From Lysobacter sp. (GTDB lineage: Bacteria; Pseudomonadota; Gammaproteobacteria; Xanthomonadales; Xanthomonadaceae): a stretch of DNA of 36,660 nucleotides. Below are positions 27,562 to 35,838 of this stretch, piece by piece. The first letter of the stretch is position 1. Every line of letters begins with the position of its first letter. The notes beneath the pieces are model-generated. The model saw nothing but the letters and a program-made list of their open reading frames with translations. It was not told the DNA's origin and did no database searches. A program made the translations under genes and the position numbers. The stretch spans positions 1 through 36,660 of the forward strand of contig JADZBF010000074.1 of the NCBI GenBank assembly GCA_020852215.1, in the 5' to 3' direction.

Positions 27562-27899
27562 TCCGTCTTGTCCCGCTGCCTGTCTGCGCCCACCGCATCT
27601 TCTCCGTCGGGTTCGTCGATCCGTTCCGATGCCGCATCGCGTTGCGCGCTTCGGTACACCGTGCCGCCGTCGGGCAACACATCCCGCTTCAACGCACCGC
27701 TTTGCGATAAGGCCTCGAGCGCGCGATGCACCACTTCCACCGGAAGATCGACGCCTATCGCCGGCAACCACCACTGCGCGACGCCCTGTGCGTTGTCCGC
27801 CGCGGTGGGGTGCGCGGCGACATAGCGTTCGATAGCGGCGACCGCGAGGTCGATGCCCGAACGTTCCGCCGCGACCCGCGAGTCCTCGAGCATGACCAC
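27558..27899 (-). CDS. 113-aa hypothetical, first gene of eCIS operon
   Basis: MVMLEDSRVAAERSGIDLAVAAIERYVAAHPTAADNAQGVAQWWLPAIGVDLPVEVVHRALEALSQSGALKRDVLPDGGTVYR; winged-helix-like C-terminus; ATGA overlap with DUF4255 gene. Confidence 0.75.
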   Translation of the reverse strand: MVMLEDSRVAAERSGIDLAVAAIERYVAAHPTAADNAQGVAQWWLPAIGVDLPVEVVHRALEALSQSGALKRDVLPDGGTVYRSAQRDAASERIDEPDGEDAVGADRQRDKTE

Positions 27900-27994
27900 C
27901 GCTCCCGCTCCAGTTGCCGTTATCGACCGATTGCCGTTTCCACCCTATTGCCGCAACGCGGCCCGGTCACCGCGCAACGCCGCAGCGTCGCAAC

Positions 27995-28030
27995 AACGCA
28001 ACGCCACAACAGAACGCAATGCCACAACAG
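27995..28030. repeat. Two tandem 18-bp repeats at the predicted start of the operon transcript
   Basis: AACGCAACGCCACAACAG / AACGCAATGCCACAACAG, one mismatch. Confidence 0.85.
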
Positions 28031-28034
28031 CTAC

Positions 28035-28051
28035 AGCAAAACGCGGGCCAA
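28035..28051 (-). promoter_or_regulatory. Predicted sigma54 (-24/-12) promoter of the eCIS operon
   Basis: Reverse strand TTGGCCCGCGTTTTGCT versus consensus YTGGCACRNNNNTTGCW: one mismatch, correct GG-GC spacing. Confidence 0.65.
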
Positions 28052-28132
28052 GTTTCGAGCGACCAAGAAACGACGTGTTCGATACGAATGTTTCGCACGC
28101 GCTATACCGAACGATATCCACGCAGCATTTCG

Positions 28133-28145
28133 TAAGTGATTGATC
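28133..28145 (-). promoter_or_regulatory. Possible IHF site between UAS and sigma54 promoter
   Basis: Reverse strand GATCAATCACTTA versus WATCAANNNNTTR: mismatch only at first position. Confidence 0.35.
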
Positions 28146-28245
28146 CGAATGAGCGATTGTTATGCGTTCGCGATACGCACGCTTCGTGGCGGCGATGGCG
28201 AACGCTGATGTGCGCGATGCTGTGGCCGCTCCGATTTCGCCTCGA

Positions 28246-28295
28246 CCGGGTCGTGCGCGACCCGGCTTCGCGTGCAGTTGGGTCGCGCGCGACCC
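28246..28295. promoter_or_regulatory. Tandem palindromic operators, candidate UAS for the adjacent sigma54 activator
   Basis: CCGGGTCG-TGCG-CGACCCGG (28246-28265) and GGGTCG-CGCG-CGACCC (28280-28295), centres 32 bp apart. Confidence 0.6.
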
Positions 28296-28530
28296 GGACG
28301 TACGTGTTTCGAAGCGGACGCGAGACCGTATGTGCCCGTCGAATCGTTCCTTCTCTCGCGCACGACGATGCGATTCGATTCAGCATCGATGGCCGAATCG
28401 AAACGGATATTGCGTTACGGACGCGTCGATCGCATCGATACGATCGATCGGATGGAAGCCGCTGCGATTCTTTCGCCTATTCGCTGCGTATCATGGCCTG
28501 CGCACGCGCGACTCCTCCACGCGTCAAGAT

Positions 28531-28575
28531 TCGACGTGAGGACTTTCGACGTGAGGACTTTCGACACGAGGATTG
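28531..28575. repeat. 15-bp tandem repeat, about 3 copies (third degenerate)
   Basis: TCGACGTGAGGACTT x2 then TCGACACGAGGATTG. Confidence 0.9.
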
Positions 28576-28631
28576 GTGTTATGAGCATTCTTGCGCCGCA
28601 TGGCCGCGGCGCATCGGCCATCGACTCTCAT

Positions 28632-28656
28632 CGGCAGGCATTTCCAATGCCTGTCG
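28632..28656 (-). terminator. Stem-loop just downstream of the sigma54 activator gene
   Basis: CAGGCATT-tcc-AATGCCTG core stem with extended pairing; no strong T-tract. Confidence 0.5.
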
Positions 28657-28662
28657 GATCGA

Positions 28663-29703
28663 TCAAATGCCGTATTTCTTGAGCATCCGCCCCAGAGTTC
28701 TGCGCTCTTTTCCCGCCATCGATGCGGCGCGGGTGACGTTGCCCGCGGCAGCGGTCATCAATTGCCGCAGATAATCCTGTTCGAAATTCGATAAGGCGTG
28801 CGCACGCGCATCGTTGTAACGCGGCAAGGACGCGTCGTGCGCTACCGTCTGCGTCAGCCGCGACGACGGAACGGCGCCGCCCTGCACTGTCGCGGGTCGG
28901 GAGAATGTGATGCCCGCGAACGGCTGCAGATCGAGCACGGCGGCATCCGACAGCAACAACGCGCGCTGCACGACATTATCGAGTTCGCGAACATTGCCCG
29001 GCCAGCGATAGTCGGCGAGCCAGCGTCGGCTGCTCTCGCAAAGCGGGCGTTCGGCGACATCGTAGTGCCGCGCATGGCGACGGACGAAGTGCTCGGCCAG
29101 TAATTGCGCGTCGCCCATCCGTTCGCGCAGCGGCGGCATTTCCAGCAGCAACACGTTGATCCGGAACGCCAAATCGTCGCGGAAAGAGCCGTCGTCGAGC
29201 AAACGGTGCAATCGCGGGCTGGCGGCGGCGATGATGCGGACGTTGCTGATGCGCTCTTGCCTGCCGCCGACGGAGCGATAGGTCTTGTCCTGCAGGAAAC
29301 GCAGCAACGACACCTGCGCCCGCTGCGGCAGCGAATCGAGTTCGTCCAGGAATAACGTGCCGCCGTCGGCTGAGGCGACGAGGCCGCTGGTGGCTTGTCG
29401 CGCATCGGTGAAGGCGCCGCGCTCGTAGCCGAACAACTCGGTTTCGATCAGCGTATCGGGCACCGCGCCGCAGTTGAGCGCCACGAACGGCGCTTGCCGG
29501 CGCGACGACAGATAATGGATCGCACGCGCCGCCAATTCTTTGCCGGTCCCGGTTTCGCCCTGAATCAGCACCGGCGCGTCGTAGCGTGCCATGCGTTCGA
29601 CCATCGCCAAGGCGCGAAGGAACGGCTCGGATTTGCCGACGAAGTTCGGCAATTCGCTCGCGGTCTTCGGGGACATCGGCATTGCGTACTCCACATCGGG
29701 CAT
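28663..29703 (-). CDS. Sigma54-dependent activator, AAA+ domain plus Fis-type HTH, no N-terminal receiver domain
   Basis: IQGETGTGKELAARAIHYLS, ELFGYERGAFTDA, GGTLFLDELDSLP, FRINVLLLEMPPLRER, YRWPGNVRELDNVV, C-terminal HTH (NVTRAASMAGKERRTLGRMLKKYGI). Confidence 0.9.
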   Translation of the reverse strand: MPDVEYAMPMSPKTASELPNFVGKSEPFLRALAMVERMARYDAPVLIQGETGTGKELAARAIHYLSSRRQAPFVALNCGAVPDTLIETELFGYERGAFTDARQATSGLVASADGGTLFLDELDSLPQRAQVSLLRFLQDKTYRSVGGRQERISNVRIIAAASPRLHRLLDDGSFRDDLAFRINVLLLEMPPLRERMGDAQLLAEHFVRRHARHYDVAERPLCESSRRWLADYRWPGNVRELDNVVQRALLLSDAAVLDLQPFAGITFSRPATVQGGAVPSSRLTQTVAHDASLPRYNDARAHALSNFEQDYLRQLMTAAAGNVTRAASMAGKERRTLGRMLKKYGI

Positions 29704-30155
29704 GCGGTTCGACTCGGCGCCACGATTCCGCGACTGCCTCGCTCGTCGTGTGCGCGATGCGCAGAACGCGATCGGTCGATGCAAACGGATACGTGTCGGT
29801 CGGGGGACGCCTTGCGCGGGCATCCCTTTTCACCGCTGATGGCGACTGACGTAATGCTTAACGCTGCAATGGGCCGCGAGCGGCCACGCCCGATGGCCCT
29901 CTTTTGTCGATATCCGTGGTTGCGGTCGCGACCCCCGCCGGGCCGTACGCTCACGGCTGCTCAGCAGCCGAGACGGCTTCGTCGCGAAGACCCAGCTCGC
30001 TCGAGGAAGAACATGTCGTGCAATCGTCACCCATTCGTCATGTCGCCGTCGAGCGCCTCCTTTCAACGCAGCGCACAGCATCGTTCGCGATGAATTTCTG
30101 CGTTCGAAATCGACTTCCCGAATCGAACGAAGGCCCGGACGACGATGCGAGACCG

Positions 30156-30692
30156 TCAAAAACCCTTGCAGACGTCCCAGACCTCATTGTCCAACCGGCT
30201 GAGCAAGGCGAAGTCGCGCTTGAAGCCGACGCGGTCCAAGGTCGCCTTGCGCGTGCGCTTCGCCGTTTCGCAGGCGGACGGCGGTGTCGGCTTGCGCGCA
30301 CCTCCGCGCGCGACTGCGATGCGTCGTCCGTCGCCGCGATTGCGAAGATCCATTTCTTCGGCGATGGCGCGGCTGCGCGCGACGAGCGCGGGATCGATGC
30401 CCTGCGCGGTAAAACGACGCACGGCGCTGGTGCGCTGCTGGGGCGAGCAACCGGTGTCTTGGTAACTGACGCCGCCGTGGCGATCGATACAGCGGTAAAT
30501 CGTGCCTTGAGTTGCGACCGTTGAGGTTCCAGAGGCGGCGGAGGCTTCGCCGAAATGCGCGTCCAGGGCGGCGGCGAACAGCAGCAGGCACAACAGTGCG
30601 GGTACGAACCGCGTGCGAGGTTGCGCGTGCGTGTGACGCAGGCATCGGCTGGAGGTCTGAGAGGCAGAAACATTTCGAGCGGAAGCATGCAT
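30156..30692 (-). CDS. DUF4124 domain-containing secreted protein
   Basis: Signal-like FVPALLCLLLFAAALDAHFGEASA then TIYRCIDRHGGVSYQDTGC. Confidence 0.8.
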   Translation of the reverse strand: MHASARNVSASQTSSRCLRHTHAQPRTRFVPALLCLLLFAAALDAHFGEASAASGTSTVATQGTIYRCIDRHGGVSYQDTGCSPQQRTSAVRRFTAQGIDPALVARSRAIAEEMDLRNRGDGRRIAVARGGARKPTPPSACETAKRTRKATLDRVGFKRDFALLSRLDNEVWDVCKGF

Positions 30693-30834
30693 GGCGATCT
30701 CCTGTGGTTGAGGTGTCCACAAGAGGCTACGCAGGCGTTCGAGACGCCGGGATCGGTCGCTGCCGCATTCTTCTGTCGGAAAATTCCGACACCGACACTA
30801 CGCTCGCGATCTTTCCACGCGATTGTTTGGCGTT

Positions 30835-30978
30835 AGAGCCTGTTCAAAATCGTCGCGAGCGATGGGGGCTTACGCGCCGCCCGCAGCGCAGAAAGCACAG
30901 TGTACGTGCAGGTACATGAGCATTTCGAGCAGCGTAAGGCGCGAAAGCACCGAGGGCAGCAGATTTTGAACAGGCTCT
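30835..30978. mobile_element. 144-bp MITE-like element with 16-bp perfect terminal inverted repeats
   Basis: AGAGCCTGTTCAAAAT (30835-30850) / ATTTTGAACAGGCTCT (30963-30978); nested CTTACGC/GCGTAAG pair; no ORF of its own. Confidence 0.65.
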
Positions 30979-31376
30979 CAACCGCCCTTCAAACTTCCCG
31001 CGAGTCGCGCACCCAGCCAAATCAACGCGAGACCCGCGATCACGCTGGCGGCCAGATAAGCCAACATCCAGCCGCTGCGCTGCGATTTCGCGAACAGCAG
31101 GCATTCCAACATCAAGGCCGAATACGTGGTCAGGCCGCCGAGCACGCCGACGATCAAGAACGCGCGCCAATACAACGCCATGGGGCCGCGGCCTTCCAGC
31201 CATATCGCGATGAAACCGGCGGCGAAGGCGCCGATCAGATTGGCGGCGAAGGTACCCCAAGGCCAACCGTCGCCGAGACGGCGCAGCAAGGCGCCGCCGA
31301 GCCAAAAGCGCCCGAGGGCACCGAGTGCGCCGCCCAAGGCGACCAACCCGGCCTGTTGCCACCAGGATGCGATCAT
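30978..31376 (-). CDS. crcB: Fluoride ion channel CrcB/Fluc
   Basis: GGALGALGRFWLGG, WGTFAANLIGAFAAGF, GVLGGLTTYSALMLE motifs. Confidence 0.92.
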   Translation of the reverse strand: MIASWWQQAGLVALGGALGALGRFWLGGALLRRLGDGWPWGTFAANLIGAFAAGFIAIWLEGRGPMALYWRAFLIVGVLGGLTTYSALMLECLLFAKSQRSGWMLAYLAASVIAGLALIWLGARLAGSLKGG

Positions 31377-31490
31377 GCCGTTCTCCTGCGTCTGGTCGCG
31401 CTCAGCGCGCTCGTTGCGCTGCGTGAGACGAAAACGACGAGACGACGAGTGTCGATTGGATGGATGGTGTCGATGGCTAGGGACATCGGC

Positions 31491-32891
31491 TCACTCCCGC
31501 GGTTTGCGCTGCGCCTGCGCACGCTCGGCGCGCAGGCGATCGAGGTTCTCTTTCAACTTGAGTTCCAAGCCCCGCTCCACCGGCGCGTAATAGATTCGCT
31601 CGCCCATGGCATCCGGAAAACCGGTCTGCTCCAGGGCCACCCCGCCCTCGCTATCGTGATCGTAACGATAGTTTTTGCCGTAACCGATCGATTTCATCAG
31701 TTTCGTCGGCGCGTTGCGTAGATGCAGCGGCACGTCTTGCGTGCCGTATTCCTCGACATCGCGTTTGGCCGCGCCGAAGGCTTTATAGGCCGCGTTCGAC
31801 TTGGCCGTGCTGGCGAGATAGATCGCCAATTGCGCCAACGCAAGATCGCCTTCCGGGCTGCCCAGACGTTCGTACGTATCCCAAGCGTCGATGGCCATCT
31901 GCAGCGCGCGCGGATCGGCCAAACCGATGTCTTCCACCGCCATGCGCGTCATCCGCCGCATGAGATAACTCGGATCGCAACCGCCGTCGAGCATACGCGC
32001 CAGCCAGTACAGGGCCGCATCGGGGTTGGAGCTGCGCACGGATTTATGCAGCGCGGAGATCTGGTCGTAAAACTGCTCGCCGCCCTTGTCGAAGCGGCGC
32101 GTGCGATCCGCCAAGACTTGAGCGAGGATGTCGTCGGTGATGGTTTTTTCGGCCGCATTGGATTCGGGTGCGCCATCGTCGCCGGCTTCGATCGAGCCAT
32201 GCTCAAGCAAGCCATGCTCAAGCGAGCCCCCCGCCTCGGCCAGCTCCGCCGCGATCTCCAACAGCGTCAGCCCACGCCTGACATCGCCGTCGGCGGCGGT
32301 CGCGATGGTCTGCAGTTGTTCCGGGGCGATACGCAACCCGCGTCCGCCCAACCCGCGCGTTTCGTCGTCGAGCGCGAACTGCAGCGCCGTCGCGATGTCG
32401 TCGGCCGACACCGCTTCCATCACATGCACACGGCAGCGCGACAACAGCGCCGAGTTGAGTTCGAACGACGGGTTTTCGGTGGTGGCGCCGACGAACAGAA
32501 TCGTGCCACGTTCGATATGCGGCAGGAACGCGTCCTGCTGCGCCTTGTTGAAACGATGCACTTCGTCCACGAACAGCACGGTACGCCGGCCCTCGGCGAA
32601 ACGCTGCGCGGCCTCCGCCAACACTTGGCGCACTTCGGGTAGCCCCGACAGTACCGCCGACACCGCGCGGAATTCGGCGTCGGCATAGCGCGCGAGCAGC
32701 AGCGCGAGGGTGGTCTTGCCGCAGCCCGGCGGTCCCCACAGCACCATCGAATGCACCCGACCGGATTCGATCGATTTGCGCAAGGCCGTGCCGGGAGCGA
32801 GCAATCGGCGTTGGCCGACCATCTCGTCGAGGGTATGCGGGCGTATCCGCTCGGCGAGCGGGCGCAGGGAGTCGCGATCTTCGGCAGGCAT
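31491..32891 (-). CDS. rarA: Replication-associated recombination protein A (RarA/MgsA) AAA+ ATPase
   Basis: PLAERIRPHTLDEMVGQRRLLAPGTALRKSIESGRVHSMVLWGPPGCGKTTLALLLARY...FVDEVHRFNKAQQDAFLPHIERGTILFVGATTENPSFELN. Confidence 0.95.
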   Translation of the reverse strand: MPAEDRDSLRPLAERIRPHTLDEMVGQRRLLAPGTALRKSIESGRVHSMVLWGPPGCGKTTLALLLARYADAEFRAVSAVLSGLPEVRQVLAEAAQRFAEGRRTVLFVDEVHRFNKAQQDAFLPHIERGTILFVGATTENPSFELNSALLSRCRVHVMEAVSADDIATALQFALDDETRGLGGRGLRIAPEQLQTIATAADGDVRRGLTLLEIAAELAEAGGSLEHGLLEHGSIEAGDDGAPESNAAEKTITDDILAQVLADRTRRFDKGGEQFYDQISALHKSVRSSNPDAALYWLARMLDGGCDPSYLMRRMTRMAVEDIGLADPRALQMAIDAWDTYERLGSPEGDLALAQLAIYLASTAKSNAAYKAFGAAKRDVEEYGTQDVPLHLRNAPTKLMKSIGYGKNYRYDHDSEGGVALEQTGFPDAMGERIYYAPVERGLELKLKENLDRLRAERAQAQRKPRE

Positions 32892-33337
32892 CGGGCGATT
32901 ATCGCGTAGCGGCGGCCGCGGCGCAGCGCAACGGGTGCCCTCCGACGGTTCGGCCCACTGCGGGCCGGGCGTAATTCGCGCACCGCATGCCGAGGTAAGC
33001 GACTGATGCAGCAGCGGAAATACAGACGCGGGCACGATTCGAGACGTCTGGAATCGAATGCGTACTTCGCTTCGGCGACCGAATCGGGAGCCGACTGCGC
33101 GGATGAGCGGATTCGATCGGCGCCCACCCTCGTCGGATCTCGGTCCTCACGCGCCGAGCCGGCGATCCGATAAATGGTATCGATCGTCTTTACCTGGACG
33201 AAAGATAGGGCCATGATCCGGACGGGGGAGGGATTCCTCGCAATACCGAACGCAGCCGAGGTTGGCTGTCAGCCGCTCCATGGATCAGGAGGGTGCATGG
33301 AGCTCATCGATAAGGAAATGACACAGGAGTGTCCTTC

Positions 33338-34369
33338 ATGAAAACGGTTCTGTCGTATTCCACCATCGCGGCCGCCCTGGCCACCGCTATCGCCGCTGTC
33401 GTCGTCGGCGCCTCGTCTCCGCAAGCGGCCCAAGTCATCGTCGACTCCGGCTACGCCGAAAGCGTCTACCTCGATTTCGCCGCCGCCTCCGGGCAGCGCG
33501 CGAACTTCCAGGTGCGGACGGTATCGAGCGGATCGCTGCAGCAGCTCGAAGGTCGTTCGTTCGGCCAGATCGTAGGCGAACCTCGTTACCAACTCGCGTT
33601 CGAGGAAACCCGCAACAGCCGCATCGTCGCTCCGACCATCGGCGCCGTGTTTTCGGTCAATCGCGACGAACTCGATGCCGGCGTCGAGGGCTTCGATGTC
33701 GTCGGGTATCCGGTTTCGCAGGGCGTCTATCGCACCCTGTCCGTGCAGGTGAGCGCAGGCGGCCAAACCCGCAGTCACCGCGCATTGGAAATGTGCTGGA
33801 AAGGCCAAGATCATTGCGTGATCTACGACCCGCAGATCGAGTTCCTGGATTCGGTGGTGAACAACTACCGTATCGCCAAAGCCGAAGGTTACGGCCCGAA
33901 GATCCAAGAGCAATTGCCGACGCAGAGCGGCGAATTCTCGACGCGCGCCGTGTGCCGGCTCGCGAGCAATCTGAATATCATCGGCCGGTCCTTGACCTGG
34001 AGCGCGCGCACGGTGAAGTACGAGAACGTTTTCGGCATGACGCTGGTGTCGAAATCCCTCGGGAGTCAGCAAACCGGCATCACCTGCAACTCGAGCTGCA
34101 ATCCGGCGATGTACGGCTACAGCAACTCGTCGAGCGCGTACGGAAATCTCGGCTACGGCACCGATTGCGGCTGGAAACACGCGACGGGCACCACCGGACG
34201 CAGCGGTAAGGCGGTCTCCGAAACGAAGTGCACACACACCTTCACCGGAACGGCGCGCGCCGACGTTACCGTGAAAGGCACCGGCTCCGGCGTCAACCTC
34301 GCATGGGACACCAATGGCGGCGTGGACGGCAGAGGTGGTGCGTTGACCGATACTTGCGGTTATTTCTGA
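33338..34369 (+). CDS. Secreted Cys-containing hypothetical protein
   Basis: GGAG Shine-Dalgarno upstream; signal peptide MKTVLSYSTIAAALATAIAAVVVGASSPQAA; multiple Cys (MCWKGQDHC, TCNSSC, DCGWK, TDTCGYF). Confidence 0.8.
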   Translation: MKTVLSYSTIAAALATAIAAVVVGASSPQAAQVIVDSGYAESVYLDFAAASGQRANFQVRTVSSGSLQQLEGRSFGQIVGEPRYQLAFEETRNSRIVAPTIGAVFSVNRDELDAGVEGFDVVGYPVSQGVYRTLSVQVSAGGQTRSHRALEMCWKGQDHCVIYDPQIEFLDSVVNNYRIAKAEGYGPKIQEQLPTQSGEFSTRAVCRLASNLNIIGRSLTWSARTVKYENVFGMTLVSKSLGSQQTGITCNSSCNPAMYGYSNSSSAYGNLGYGTDCGWKHATGTTGRSGKAVSETKCTHTFTGTARADVTVKGTGSGVNLAWDTNGGVDGRGGALTDTCGYF

Positions 34370-34380
34370 TCGCTCTCATC

Positions 34381-34408
34381 GTCGCCGGGCCGACAACGGC
34401 CCGGCGAC
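34381..34408. terminator. Strong hairpin between convergent genes
   Basis: GTCGCCGGGCCG-ACAA-CGGCCCGGCGAC, perfect 12-bp stem; no T-tract on either side. Confidence 0.6.
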
Positions 34409-34427
34409 ACAACGCATACGAATCGAA

Positions 34428-35063
34428 TCACTGACTGCCGACGACATCCACGCCTTTCGGCGGCGAGAAGCGGAACGTCTTGGCGGAAAAGGTCGGATTC
34501 CGCTTCCAGCCGGAAAACACGATTTCGGTGCGCTGCCCCAGCGTATCCAACACTTCCATTCGCGCCAGGCCGCTCTTGTCGAAACCCAATCGGGCGCGTT
34601 GAAAACTCGCTTCGTCGGCGCGCTTGGGCGTCAACTCCAACCACGCCAGACCCGAAGCTTCTCCGGCGTCTTTCATTGCGAAATCGCGATCCAACCGTTT
34701 GGGATCGACCAAGGCGGCCAGCGGGCTGTTCTGTTCCTCGGCGCCTTGCGGGCGAACGCTGACCTGCTTCAAGTCCGGGTCGTACACCCACACTTGTTTG
34801 CCGTCGGCCAGAATCAACTGCGGGAACGGCTTGAGGTATTCCCAGCGGAACAACCGAGGCGCGGACAGCGCGACAAGGCCGCTGTTGCTTTCTTTGCGCT
34901 TGCCTTTACTGTCGAAGACTTGCTGCGAAAAACGGCCTTCCAAACCTTTCAGGCCCTTGGTGAAGGCATCGAGCGATTCGCGTCCGCCGGCGATGGCGGG
35001 ACCGATCGCGGCGAAAACGAGCGAGAACGACAAAAGCGCGGAGGCGATGGCTCGGGAACGCAT
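34428..35063 (-). CDS. lolA: Outer membrane lipoprotein carrier protein LolA (ORF extends to 35105 if the upstream start is used)
   Basis: Signal peptide MRSRAIASALLSFSLVFAAIGPAIA; LKGLEGRFSQQVFDSKGKRKESNSGLVALSAPRLFRWEYLKPFPQLILADGKQVWVYDPDLKQVSVR. Confidence 0.93.
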   Translation of the reverse strand: MRSRAIASALLSFSLVFAAIGPAIAGGRESLDAFTKGLKGLEGRFSQQVFDSKGKRKESNSGLVALSAPRLFRWEYLKPFPQLILADGKQVWVYDPDLKQVSVRPQGAEEQNSPLAALVDPKRLDRDFAMKDAGEASGLAWLELTPKRADEASFQRARLGFDKSGLARMEVLDTLGQRTEIVFSGWKRNPTFSAKTFRFSPPKGVDVVGSQ

Positions 35064-35248
35064 GCGGGGAGTCCTGAAGAAAACTGTGCGGAGTCTGAAG
35101 GGCATTCGCTGAATGCGGATTGCACGCCCGGCCTCAGCGATCTGGCCCAGGCGATATGGATTCAGCGATCTGGTTCAAGCCAATCCCGATGTCGCCCTTT
35201 AAGTTCTAACAGCAACCGATGGGGTTGCGAACCGTATGGGGATCGGAC

Positions 35249-35509
35249 ATGAAGCTCAAGCATCTCAAGAAAACGGCCTATTGTGCCCTATTGGGCGCGA
35301 GCGTGGCGGTCGGCGCGGTTACCGCGAAGGTCACCCCTACTCCGCCGAAGCTGCCCGGCCTCATCACCTACTACTCGAATTCTTCATTGACGCAAGATGT
35401 CGGTCAGGAAATCGTGATGTGCAGCGGCGCCAGCTATGTCAGTTGGGGCTACATCACGCAGTACAAGACGCAGGAATTCTTCTATTGCCCGCCGCCGATT
35501 CCGGAATGA
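35249..35509 (+). CDS. Small secreted DUF6289-like protein
   Basis: MKLKHLKKTAYCALLGASVAVGAVTAKV...ITYYSNSSLTQDVGQEIVMCSGASYVSWGYITQYKTQEFFYC. Confidence 0.7.
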   Translation: MKLKHLKKTAYCALLGASVAVGAVTAKVTPTPPKLPGLITYYSNSSLTQDVGQEIVMCSGASYVSWGYITQYKTQEFFYCPPPIPE

Positions 35510-35838
35510 TCGCTTGATCGAGCGACTTGCGCTGTCCAAGGGCGGCGCGCGTACGGCGAAAATCGATACCGAACAGCGCGATCTCGATCGCAGCACGTTA
35601 GAACTTAAGCATTGCGAGTTATCGCTTCCCCGATGCGAATCGCGATCGGTCGAATATGGCTGCGCGAATTATAAAAAATCGCGCGCGAAAAAATTTTTTC
35701 TTCGATAGATCGAACGACACAGTGGCGAACTACAGGCGGTCGTCCGTCACGATGCGAACCAGCACATTGCAAGACGATTCGAATGGATCACATTCGCTCC
35801 GCAGTCGCTTTGGCTGCATGAAAACTGTGGAGAGAATC

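Noticed and set aside
1-27899. Complete prophage
   Set aside because: No capsid, portal, terminase, integrase or lysis genes; ATPase, DUF4255, CIS-tube and DUF6519 composition fits eCIS instead
31377-31490. Possible fluoride riboswitch near crcB
   Set aside because: No recognisable fluoride-aptamer consensus in the short gap upstream of crcB; the gene appears to be in an operon with rarA
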